From Ferriphaselus amnicola (GTDB lineage Bacteria > Pseudomonadota > Gammaproteobacteria > Burkholderiales > Gallionellaceae): a DNA stretch of 64,000 nt. The position numbers and the translations under genes are program-made. Under the pieces are notes generated by a model that worked only from the letters and a program-made list of their open reading frames with translations, was not told where the DNA came from and made no database searches. The DNA lies in NCBI RefSeq assembly GCF_000974685.2, contig NZ_AP018738.1:372001-436000 (forward strand). Direction: 5' to 3'. Below, one piece after another: positions 56,175 to 64,000 of this stretch (positions are counted from its first letter, which is position 1; each line of letters starts with the position of its first letter).

Positions 56175-58778
56175 ATGCAGCGCGAACAAGTCCTCCCCAT
56201 CCTGTACGAAATGGCGCTGGTCATCGGGGGCGAGACTAGCCTGAATCCCTTGTTGCTGCGCACCTTGCAGCGTCTGCTTTACTACACGTCCTACCCCGCT
56301 GGTTTCGCCTGTCTCGATCTGCCCAAGGAGGCTGCGCCGGATGAGATGTTAGCCGTTCGGCTGGATGCCGTCGTGGGTGACTACGAACTGGCACAGATGA
56401 GTGGTCAGACGCTGCACTTTCCGGCGGCGTTGCTAAGTGGCTACGGCCAGCGTCAAGAGGATGCCAGCGCGCTGTTGGAAATGCTGCCTATCGTGGCCGG
56501 ACGTTACCGCGCATTCTTGCGTTTGCCGATCGGTGATAGCGGCGTCATCATTTTGCTGGCACCGCAGATGCCGGAAAGTGAATTGCCGTTGACCCAGATG
56601 TTCCAGCCGGTGATGGCGAACCTCGCCAACGCAATTCAACTATGCCGCCAGAACGATGAGCATAATGCTGCGGTAGCAGCGCAGCGCGGGCAGTTAGAGC
56701 AGATGCTGCGACGGAGTGAACTCAGCTTTCGTGCGCTGATCGAACTTAGCCCCATCGGCGTGGCGTTTTCGCGCGACGGCATCACGGTCGATGCGAATGC
56801 TGCCTATCTGCACATGTTCGGTTATGACGATGTGGCGGAGTTGCAAGGGCGCCCCTTGCTGGAGCAGGTCGCTCCTGAGCGTCACTCTCAGATTCTGGAA
56901 AAGATCAGGCGGCGTGCCACCGGCCGGCCAGTGGAGAGCGTTTACGAGACGGTGGGGCTACGCAAGGATGGATCGAAGTTTCCGTTTCTGGTGTCTGCGC
57001 AGCGCGTGGAGTTGCCGGAAGGCCCGCTGACCTTTACCTTCTTCATCGACTTGACCGGTCAGAAACAGACCGAATACGAATTGCGGACGGCGAACGAGAT
57101 GTTGCATTCCGTGCTGGAAAATGTGCCATTGCGCGTCTTCTGGAAAGATGTCGCGTCGCGTTATCTGGGCTGCAATACCTTGTTCGCCCAAGATGCGGGC
57201 CTAAAGAGTCCAGACGAATTGATTGGTAAAGACGATTACTCGATGGGTTGGCGTGCTCAGGCCGAGCTTTATCGTGCAGATGATGCACGCGTGATGGCGG
57301 CAGATGCGCCTAAGCTGGGATTTGAAGAGCCGCAAAGCACACCCGATGGTCAAGAGATATGGCTGCGAACCTCCAAAGTGCCGCTTCATGGAAGCGATGG
57401 CACGGTCATCGGCGTGCTCGGTATCTACGATGACATCACTGAGCAAAAACAGGCGGAAGCTCAGATCCACAAGTTGGCATTTTTCGATCCGCTCACAGGG
57501 CTGCCCAATCGACGCTTGTTGCATGATCGGGTTCAACAAGCGCTTGCAAATAGCACTCGCAGCGGTCGCTATGGAGCGTTGGTGCTGCTGGATCTGGATC
57601 AATTCAAGACCGTGAACGATACGCGTGGCCATACCGTTGGTGACAAGCTATTAGTCGAAGTCGCACGGCGTTTACATTACTGCGTACGCGAGGGTGACAG
57701 TGTGGCCCGTTTAGGCGGGGATGAGTTCGTTGTTGTGTTGGGAGACCTGAGCGCTGATGAGGCTGAGGCCACAGAGCAAGCCGAGTTGGTGGCCGAAAAG
57801 GTGCGGAGCGAATTGGGATGCCCTTACTCGATCGAGGGCAGTGATTACCATACCTCGGCCAGTATCGGCATCGTGTTATTCAATGGCCACGAGCAACCGA
57901 TGGAAGCGCTGTTCGTCCATGCCGATATGGCTATGTATCAGGCCAAGGCGGGTGGTCGCAACACTATCCGCTTCTATGATCCTGATATGCAGGCCGTGCT
58001 AGAGGCTCGCAGTGAGTTGGAGTCTGCGTTACGCGGGGCGGTGGTGCGTAATGAGCTTCAATTGTTCTATCAAGTTCAAGTGGCAGAGCAGGGGCGGCAC
58101 ATTGGAGCAGAGGCTTTGCTGCGCTGGAAGCATCCGGTTTTAGGTATGGTATCGCCAGCACGTTTCATTCCTGTCGCAGAAGAAAGTGGTCTGATCCTAT
58201 CGTTGGGGCAATGGGTGTTGGAGACGGCATGTGCGCAACTGGCGTGCTGGCAGTTTCAGCCTGAGTTTTCCGAGCTGACCATTGCAGTCAATGTCAGCGC
58301 CCGACAGTTCCGTCAGGCAGACTTTGTGTCGCAGGTGCATTCAATTTTGCTGACCAGTGGCGTTACGGCCTCTCGTTTGAAGCTGGAGTTGACGGAAAGT
58401 TTGGTGCTGGACAATGTCGAGGATACTATCCGAAAGATGGGTGAACTCAAGGCGCTGGGTGTACGCTTTTCGATGGACGATTTTGGTACAGGCTACTCTT
58501 CTTTGACCTATCTCAAGCGCTTGCCGCTGGACCAGATCAAAATCGACCAATCCTTCGTGCGCGACATCACCACTGACCAGAACGATGCGGCCATCGTGCA
58601 GACCATCATCGCTATGGCGCAAAACTTGGGGCTGGATGTGATCGCCGAGGGCGTTGAAACTCAGGCACAATGCGAGTTCCTCGAACTGCGTGGTTGCCGT
58701 GCATATCAGGGCTACTTTTTCGGCAGACCCGTCGAGGTTCAAGACTTCGAGGCGGCACTGCTGCAACGGGAGAAATAG
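56175..58778 (+). CDS. PAS-PAS-GGDEF-EAL c-di-GMP signalling protein
   Basis: The 867-residue cytoplasmic protein has an N-terminal GAF-like region (about residues 1-165), two PAS domains (about 180-300 and 310-425), then GGDEF (about 435-600) and EAL (about 615-860). The GGDEF motif is intact (RLGGDEFVVVL) with an RxxD I-site (REGD) five residues before it. EALLRW and DDFGTGYSSLTYLK keep EAL catalytic features. It could make or break c-di-GMP; which prevails cannot be read. It follows the FIST gene by 32 bp, so FIST may act on it. Confidence 0.93.
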   Translation: MQREQVLPILYEMALVIGGETSLNPLLLRTLQRLLYYTSYPAGFACLDLPKEAAPDEMLAVRLDAVVGDYELAQMSGQTLHFPAALLSGYGQRQEDASALLEMLPIVAGRYRAFLRLPIGDSGVIILLAPQMPESELPLTQMFQPVMANLANAIQLCRQNDEHNAAVAAQRGQLEQMLRRSELSFRALIELSPIGVAFSRDGITVDANAAYLHMFGYDDVAELQGRPLLEQVAPERHSQILEKIRRRATGRPVESVYETVGLRKDGSKFPFLVSAQRVELPEGPLTFTFFIDLTGQKQTEYELRTANEMLHSVLENVPLRVFWKDVASRYLGCNTLFAQDAGLKSPDELIGKDDYSMGWRAQAELYRADDARVMAADAPKLGFEEPQSTPDGQEIWLRTSKVPLHGSDGTVIGVLGIYDDITEQKQAEAQIHKLAFFDPLTGLPNRRLLHDRVQQALANSTRSGRYGALVLLDLDQFKTVNDTRGHTVGDKLLVEVARRLHYCVREGDSVARLGGDEFVVVLGDLSADEAEATEQAELVAEKVRSELGCPYSIEGSDYHTSASIGIVLFNGHEQPMEALFVHADMAMYQAKAGGRNTIRFYDPDMQAVLEARSELESALRGAVVRNELQLFYQVQVAEQGRHIGAEALLRWKHPVLGMVSPARFIPVAEESGLILSLGQWVLETACAQLACWQFQPEFSELTIAVNVSARQFRQADFVSQVHSILLTSGVTASRLKLELTESLVLDNVEDTIRKMGELKALGVRFSMDDFGTGYSSLTYLKRLPLDQIKIDQSFVRDITTDQNDAAIVQTIIAMAQNLGLDVIAEGVETQAQCEFLELRGCRAYQGYFFGRPVEVQDFEAALLQREK

Positions 58779-58780
58779 CG

Positions 58781-61588
58781 ATGCGTAAATTACTGACGTG
58801 GATCGTGTGGTTCGCGCTGCTGGTTGGGGGCGCGCAAGCGCAGGCAGTGCAGGAGGTCCGTATCGGCGTGCTTTCTTTCCGACCTCTAGAGCAAACCCAA
58901 CAGCAATGGCAGGCGACGGCCGACTATTTGAGTGCTCATGTATCGGGCTACCGTTTTACCGTCATTCCCATGTATTACAAGGAACTCGATCTTGCGGTGA
59001 ATCGCCGCGAGTTCGATCTCGTACTGACCAATCCTGAGCATTACATTACGATACGCGCAGACTTTGGTATTCGAGCGCTGGCTACCGTGATGCCCTTGGC
59101 GGAAGGGCGACCAGTGACCACCTTCGGCGGCGTGATTATTACTCGGGCTGATCGAGACGATATAAATTCCCTGAAAAATGTGCGAGGCAAGGTGGTGGCA
59201 TCTCCTGCGGAACAGTCGTTGGGCGGCTATTTGATGCAACGCTGGGAACTATACAAGCAAGGCATCGGATTGAGGGACTTGGCGGGAGTTCGCTATACGG
59301 GGATGCCTCACGATAAAGTCGTGCTGGAGGTGTTAAATGGTCAAGCAGACGTCGGTTTTGTGCGTACGGGTATTTTAGAAGGTATGGCCCGAGAGGGAAA
59401 AGTCCGTCTAGATCAAATCAAAGTGCTTAACCTGCAACCTGTGGGGATGTATCCACAGATGCTTTCGAGCGAGTTATATCCAGAGTGGCCAATCGCGTCG
59501 ATGCCTACGGTGCCTGACTCCTTGGTAAAGCAAATCACACTGACTTTGTTGAACATCCAGCCACAGGATCAAGCTGCACGGCAGGGTAAGTATTATGGTT
59601 TCTCTCCGGCGGGGAACTATGCTCAGGTCGAAGCCATAATGGCGCGATTGAAAGTCAATCCTGAGCGCGCGTATGAGTTCGATCTGCTCGATGTTTCTCG
59701 CAAATATGCCGTGCCTTTGTTGAGTGGTGCGCTGGTATCGTTGCTGGCAGCGTTGGGAGTGGCAATGCATTTGGTGCGTACCCGCTCGCGCCTGCAAGCC
59801 AGTCTTATCGACAGAGAGGATCTATCCCGCGCTTTGCAACAGGCCAACGCTACGCTGGAAGATAAGGTTGCCCAACGTACCAGCGAATTGCAAAGTAGTG
59901 AGGCGCGTTTCCGTTACATGTTCGAGCACCATGCTTCTCCCATGATGTTGGTCGATCCGCAGAGTGGCGATATCGTGGATGGAAATAATGCGGCTGCCGA
60001 GTTCTACGGTTATACGTCGCCAGCGATGCGCACCATGCACATCACGCAAATCAACGTGGATTCTCCCCAGCATGATGAGGAGGAGCGTGAGATGGCGCGT
60101 CGCAATGAGCGTAACTATTTCATCTGCAATCATCGCTTGTCGAATGGAGAGATGCGCACCGTCGAAGTCTATGCTTCGCCGGTCGAGGTGGGCGGCAAGG
60201 AACTGCTGTTCTCCATCATGCATGACATTACCGAGCGCAAACAGATGGAAGCGCAGATGCATGATCTGGCGTTTTACGATGCTTTGACTAGGCTCCCTAA
60301 CCGCCGCATGTTGGTTGATCGTCTAGGTAAGCTGCTGGCTTCCTCGACCCGTAGTCATCGGCATGGCGCGTTGATGTTTCTTGATCTGGATCATTTCAAG
60401 CGACTCAATGATTTACATGGCCACGATATCGGTGATCTGTTGTTGATCGAAGTGTCGAAGCGTCTGCTTGCATGCATACGCGAAGAGGATAACGTTGCCC
60501 GTTTGGGCGGCGATGAGTTCGTGGTGATGCTGGAGGGGTTGTCTGAGAATCTCGAAGCTGCCGTGTTGCAGGCCGAGCTGGTGGCGGAAAAGATCCGCGC
60601 CGCACTGTCCGAGCCTTATCTGCTGAATCGTTCTGGAGTGACCGGCGAGGCTGAGCTCATTGAGCACCACTGCTCATCCAGCATCGGCGTGACCGTGTTC
60701 CGTGGTCAGGATGACGCCCTAGAAGAGTTGTTGCGCTGGACGGACATGGCGATGTATCAGGCCAAGGAGGCTGGGCGCAACGTCATCCGTTTCTTCGATC
60801 CCAAGATGCAAACTTCCATCGAGACGCGCGCTGCTATCGAAAAAGACCTGCGTATCGCCTTGGAGCAGCATCAATTCAAGTTGTACTACCAGTTGCAGGT
60901 AGATGTCGCTGGGCGACCGCAAGGGGTGGAGGCGTTGTCGCGTTGGGTGCATCCAACGCGCGGTATGGTCTCACCACTTCAGTTCATTCCCTTGGCGGAA
61001 GAGAACGGTATGATTATTTTCATCGGCCTTTGGGTGCTGGAAACGGCTTGTCGGCAATTGGTAGCATGGCAAGAGAATCCGGCGACGCGCAACCTGCGGC
61101 TGGCGATCAACGTCAGTGCCCGACAGTTCCGCCAGCCGGACTTCGTTGCGCAAGTGCAGGCCGAGTTGTTGCGCACAGGTGCAGATCCCGCCAAGCTGGA
61201 GTTGGAGCTAACGGAAAGCATGGTGCTGGAGAATGTCGAAGAGACGATACGCAAGATGACCGAGCTGAAAGCCTTGGGCGTGCGCTTCTCGATGGATGAC
61301 TTTGGTACCGGCTACTCTTCCCTGAGTTACCTCAAGCGCTTGCCGCTGGATCAGATCAAGATCGACCAGTCCTTCGTGCGTGACATCGCCACCGACCAGA
61401 ACGATGCGGCCATTGTGCAGACCATCATCGCCATGGCACACAACCTCGGTCTAGAGGTGATCGCCGAGGGGGTGGAGACTGAAGTGCAACGCGCGTTCCT
61501 TGAACAGCGTGGCTGCCGCGCCTATCAGGGTTATCTGTTCGGCAGACCCCAGCCCGTGGAAGAGCTGGAGCGGTCGTTGTTGCCCTAA
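58781..61588 (+). CDS. PhnD-like periplasmic sensor-PAS-GGDEF-EAL protein
   Basis: The 935-residue protein has a signal or anchor segment (LTWIVWFALLVGGAQAQA), a PhnD/phosphate-binding-type periplasmic domain (about residues 25-290, with YKELDLAVNRREFDLVLTNP and GQADVGFVRTGILE), one membrane helix (VPLLSGALVSLLAALGVAMH), a PAS domain, then GGDEF (RLGGDEFVVML, I-site REED) and EAL (EALSRW, DDFGTGYSSLSYLK). The longer frame to 58670 lies in the preceding gene. ATG 58781 is two bases after that gene's stop. The ligand is unknown; related domains bind phosphonate or other oxyanions. Confidence 0.93.
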   Translation: MRKLLTWIVWFALLVGGAQAQAVQEVRIGVLSFRPLEQTQQQWQATADYLSAHVSGYRFTVIPMYYKELDLAVNRREFDLVLTNPEHYITIRADFGIRALATVMPLAEGRPVTTFGGVIITRADRDDINSLKNVRGKVVASPAEQSLGGYLMQRWELYKQGIGLRDLAGVRYTGMPHDKVVLEVLNGQADVGFVRTGILEGMAREGKVRLDQIKVLNLQPVGMYPQMLSSELYPEWPIASMPTVPDSLVKQITLTLLNIQPQDQAARQGKYYGFSPAGNYAQVEAIMARLKVNPERAYEFDLLDVSRKYAVPLLSGALVSLLAALGVAMHLVRTRSRLQASLIDREDLSRALQQANATLEDKVAQRTSELQSSEARFRYMFEHHASPMMLVDPQSGDIVDGNNAAAEFYGYTSPAMRTMHITQINVDSPQHDEEEREMARRNERNYFICNHRLSNGEMRTVEVYASPVEVGGKELLFSIMHDITERKQMEAQMHDLAFYDALTRLPNRRMLVDRLGKLLASSTRSHRHGALMFLDLDHFKRLNDLHGHDIGDLLLIEVSKRLLACIREEDNVARLGGDEFVVMLEGLSENLEAAVLQAELVAEKIRAALSEPYLLNRSGVTGEAELIEHHCSSSIGVTVFRGQDDALEELLRWTDMAMYQAKEAGRNVIRFFDPKMQTSIETRAAIEKDLRIALEQHQFKLYYQLQVDVAGRPQGVEALSRWVHPTRGMVSPLQFIPLAEENGMIIFIGLWVLETACRQLVAWQENPATRNLRLAINVSARQFRQPDFVAQVQAELLRTGADPAKLELELTESMVLENVEETIRKMTELKALGVRFSMDDFGTGYSSLSYLKRLPLDQIKIDQSFVRDIATDQNDAAIVQTIIAMAHNLGLEVIAEGVETEVQRAFLEQRGCRAYQGYLFGRPQPVEELERSLLP

Positions 61589-61589
61589 C

Positions 61590-64000
61590 TTACTTACTCA
61601 TCACCTGCTTCAGATATTTTCCGGTGACGCTGGCCGGATCGTCGGCCGCGGCTTGCGGGCTACCGCAGGCGATGATCCTCCCGCCGCCATCGCCGCCTTC
61701 CGGCCCCAAGTCGATCAGCCAGTCCGCCGTTTTGATGACATCCAGATTGTGTTCGATCACCACCAGCGTGTTGCCTTGATCGCGAAGTTTGTGGATGACC
61801 TTCAGCAGCAGGGCAATGTCGTGGAAGTGCAGGCCGGTGGTCGGCTCATCCAGAATGTACAGCGTGCGGCCAGTGTCGCGCTTCGACAGCTCCAGCGACA
61901 GTTTCACCCGTTGCGCCTCACCGCCGGATAACGTGGTGGCGCTCTGTCCCAGCGTGATGTAGCCCAAGCCCACATCCAGCAAGGTTTGCAGCTTGCGCGC
62001 GATGATGGGCACCGGCTGGAAGAACTCGTGTGCTTGCTCCACCGTCATCTCCAGAATCTGGTGGATGTTCTTGCCCTTGTATTGCACCTCCAGCGTTTCG
62101 CGGTTGTAGCGGTGGCCGTGGCACACGTCGCACGGCACATACACGTCCGGCAAAAAGTGCATCTCGACCTTGATCACCCCGTCGCCTTGGCAGGATTCGC
62201 AGCGTCCACCTTTGACGTTGAAGGAGAAGCGCCCCGGCCCGTAGCCGCGCTCGCGCGCCGATGGCACGCTGGCGAACAGGTCACGAATGGGCGTGAACAG
62301 GCCGGTGTAGGTCGCCGGATTGGAACGCGGCGTGCGTCCGATGGGCGACTGATCGACGTTGATGACCTTGTCGAAGAATTCCAGTCCGTGGATATCGGCA
62401 TACGGCGACGGCTCGGCGTGGCTGGCGTACAAGTGCTTGGAGACGGCGTGGTACAGCGTGTCGTTGACCAGCGTGGACTTGCCCGAGCCGGACACGCCGG
62501 TGACGCACGTTAGCAGGCCGACCGGCAGCTCCAGCGTGACATCTTTCAGATTATTGCCGGACGCACCGATGATGCGCAGCATCCGTTCCGGGTCGGGCAG
62601 ACGCGGTGCGGACGGCGCTTCGATGCGGCGGCGCCCCACCAGATAATCGCCGGTGAGCGAGTTGGTGTTGGCGCAGATCTCGGCTGGCGTACCTTGCGCG
62701 ACGACTACGCCGCCATGCTCGCCCGCTCCCGGCCCCATATCGACCACGTAGTCGGCGGTCTGGATAGCGTCTTCGTCATGCTCCACTACGATCACGCTGT
62801 TGCCCATGTCGCGCAGGCGCTTGAGCGTTTCCAGCAGGCGGTCGTTGTCGCGCTGGTGCAGGCCGATCGAAGGCTCGTCCAGCACGTACATCACGCCGGT
62901 CAAGCCGGAGCCGATCTGCGAAGCCAGCCGGATACGCTGGGCTTCGCCGCCCGATAAGGTCTCTGCGGAGCGTTCCAGCGACAGGTAATCCAGTCCGACA
63001 TTGTTGAGGAAGGTGAGGCGGCTGGCGATCTCATGCACGATCTTTTCCGCGATGGCCTGCTTGTGTCCCGGCAGGCTCACTTGCTGGAAGAAAGCGAGTG
63101 CCTGCTTCAGCGGTAAGTGACTCAGATCATGCAAAGTTCGGTCGGCCACGCGCACGTTACGCGCTTCTAGCCGCAAACGCGCACCCTTGCACTCTGGGCA
63201 CACGCAGCCGTTGAGATATTTCGCCAGTTCTTCGCGCACCGTGGGCGAATCGGTCTCTTTGTAGCGCCGCTCCAGATTGTGGACGATGCCCTCGAACGGG
63301 TGTTCGCGCAGGGTGGGCTTGCCGAACTCGTTGAAATGGGTGAAGCCGATGGCCTCTTTGCCGCTGCCGTAGAGCAGCACGTTCTGTATCTTTTCCGGCA
63401 AGCTCTCGAAAGCGACTTCCAGGTCGAAATCGTAGTGCTTCGCCAGCGAAGACAGCATTTGGAAATAGAACTGGTTACGCCTGTCCCAGCCTTTGATCGC
63501 GCCAGAACTTAGCGACAGAGTAGGGAAGGCGACGATGCGCTTGGGATCGAAGAAATTGATGTTGCCCAGCCCGTCACAACGCGGGCAGGCGCCCATCGGA
63601 TTGTTGAATGAGAACAATCGCGGCTCCAGCTCTGGCAACGCATAGCTACACACTGGGCAGGCGAACTTGGCGGAGAACAAGTGCTCCTTGGCGGAATCCA
63701 TCTCCACCGCCAGTGCGCGTCCTTCCGCGTGGCGCAACGCCGTCTCGAACGATTCCGCCAGCCGCTGCTTAGCCTCAGGGCTGACCTTCAGCCTATCCAC
63801 CACGATCTCGACAGTGTGCTTTTTGTTCTTCTCCAGCTTAGGTAGCTCGTTGATGTCATAGACCTCGCCGTTCACGCGCAGGCGCACGAAACCTTGGGCG
63901 CGCAATTCGTCGAACAAATCCAACTGCTCGCCCTTGCGATCCACCACCAGCGGCGACAGGATCATCACCCGCGTACCTTCCGGCAGCGCCAGCACCGTGT
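61590..64000 (-). CDS. uvrA: UvrA, excinuclease ABC subunit A (5' part cut by window edge)
   Basis: UvrA recognises bulky DNA lesions and loads UvrB. Just over 800 residues are visible; the family has about 940, so the N-terminal part with the first Walker A lies outside. Seen are two zinc sites ([16 protein letters not shown] with CPRC, and CESCQGDG with CDVC), both ABC signatures ([18 protein letters not shown] and [17 protein letters not shown]), two Walker B motifs ([20 protein letters not shown]) and the second Walker [10 protein letters not shown]. It converges on the GGDEF-EAL gene with one base between stops; no terminator fits. Confidence 0.98.
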   Translation of the reverse strand, partial: TVLALPEGTRVMILSPLVVDRKGEQLDLFDELRAQGFVRLRVNGEVYDINELPKLEKNKKHTVEIVVDRLKVSPEAKQRLAESFETALRHAEGRALAVEMDSAKEHLFSAKFACPVCSYALPELEPRLFSFNNPMGACPRCDGLGNINFFDPKRIVAFPTLSLSSGAIKGWDRRNQFYFQMLSSLAKHYDFDLEVAFESLPEKIQNVLLYGSGKEAIGFTHFNEFGKPTLREHPFEGIVHNLERRYKETDSPTVREELAKYLNGCVCPECKGARLRLEARNVRVADRTLHDLSHLPLKQALAFFQQVSLPGHKQAIAEKIVHEIASRLTFLNNVGLDYLSLERSAETLSGGEAQRIRLASQIGSGLTGVMYVLDEPSIGLHQRDNDRLLETLKRLRDMGNSVIVVEHDEDAIQTADYVVDMGPGAGEHGGVVVAQGTPAEICANTNSLTGDYLVGRRRIEAPSAPRLPDPERMLRIIGASGNNLKDVTLELPVGLLTCVTGVSGSGKSTLVNDTLYHAVSKHLYASHAEPSPYADIHGLEFFDKVINVDQSPIGRTPRSNPATYTGLFTPIRDLFASVPSARERGYGPGRFSFNVKGGRCESCQGDGVIKVEMHFLPDVYVPCDVCHGHRYNRETLEVQYKGKNIHQILEMTVEQAHEFFQPVPIIARKLQTLLDVGLGYITLGQSATTLSGGEAQRVKLSLELSKRDTGRTLYILDEPTTGLHFHDIALLLKVIHKLRDQGNTLVVIEHNLDVIKTADWLIDLGPEGGDGGGRIIACGSPQAAADDPASVTGKYLKQVMSK

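Noticed and set aside
1-64000. CRISPR arrays, insertion sequences, prophage or tRNA genes
   Set aside because: No regularly spaced repeats, transposase or integrase frames, or cloverleaf-like intergenic sequences were seen; intergenic space is too small almost everywhere.

Overview
The window is a chromosomal segment of a Gram-negative, flagellated bacterium. Gene order (lpxA-fabZ-lpxD-skp-bamA-rseP-dxr-cdsA-uppS-frr-pyrH-tsf-rpsB, a compact his-tat block, lapA-lapB-pyrF-hldA-hldD) and protein character point to a betaproteobacterium, plausibly of the Nitrosomonadales/Gallionellaceae type. That assignment is an inference from gene order and has not been checked by database search. No tRNA, rRNA, CRISPR array, insertion sequence or phage gene was seen. 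Coding density is very high, with many ATGA and TGATG overlaps; the only gene-free stretch above 300 bases is 38547-38969.

Layout. (1) 1-12232, minus strand: the ribosome/envelope supercluster, from a sigma70 promoter ahead of rpsB, through a likely attenuator between rpsB and tsf, to lpxA, which runs off the window. (2) 12281-19504, minus strand: a late flagellar cluster with a YcgR-type PilZ brake, a stand-alone FlhB C-terminal-like protein, fliK, fliT, fliS, fliD, flaG and two flagellin genes, each flagellin behind a recognisable sigma28 promoter. (3) 19547-26048, minus strand: a diguanylate cyclase, a SPINDLY/OGT-type glycosyltransferase and a two-component pair whose kinase carries a degenerate receiver domain. 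(4) 26244-38546, minus strand: a tightly packed run of twelve genes that looks like one operon: a DegT-type sugar aminotransferase, WbqC, a TPR protein with an unrecognised C-terminal half, two radical SAM enzymes, a GT9 glycosyltransferase, an orphan E1 alpha/beta pair, two tandem beta-propeller proteins, a GNAT acetyltransferase and a SAM methyltransferase. This is the most unusual region. I infer that it builds an unusual sugar or surface glycan, possibly with a ThDP-dependent two-carbon branching step.

(5) 38914-45322, plus strand: hisC-hisB-hisH-hisA-hisF-hisI-hisE, a HIT protein and tatA-tatB-tatC. A 33-codon ORF exactly fills the hisF-hisI gap with stop/start overlaps on both sides. 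(6) 45329-50734, plus strand: a second glycan operon with its own promoter: GT9, GtrA, GT39/ArnT-like, an Asp-box sialidase-like propeller and a small membrane protein. (7) 50803-54907, plus strand: lapA, lapB, pyrF, hldA and hldD, which link control of LPS synthesis to heptose supply. (8) 54925-61588, plus strand: a FIST-domain protein followed by two large GGDEF-EAL proteins, one cytoplasmic with PAS domains and one with a PhnD-like periplasmic sensor. (9) 61590-64000, minus strand: uvrA, cut by the window edge.

The genes share a cell-surface theme: lipid A and outer membrane assembly, heptose for LPS core, two glycan clusters, flagellin with a candidate protein glycosyltransferase nearby, and several c-di-GMP proteins (one PilZ effector, one cyclase, two dual-domain proteins) suited to switching between motile and attached life.
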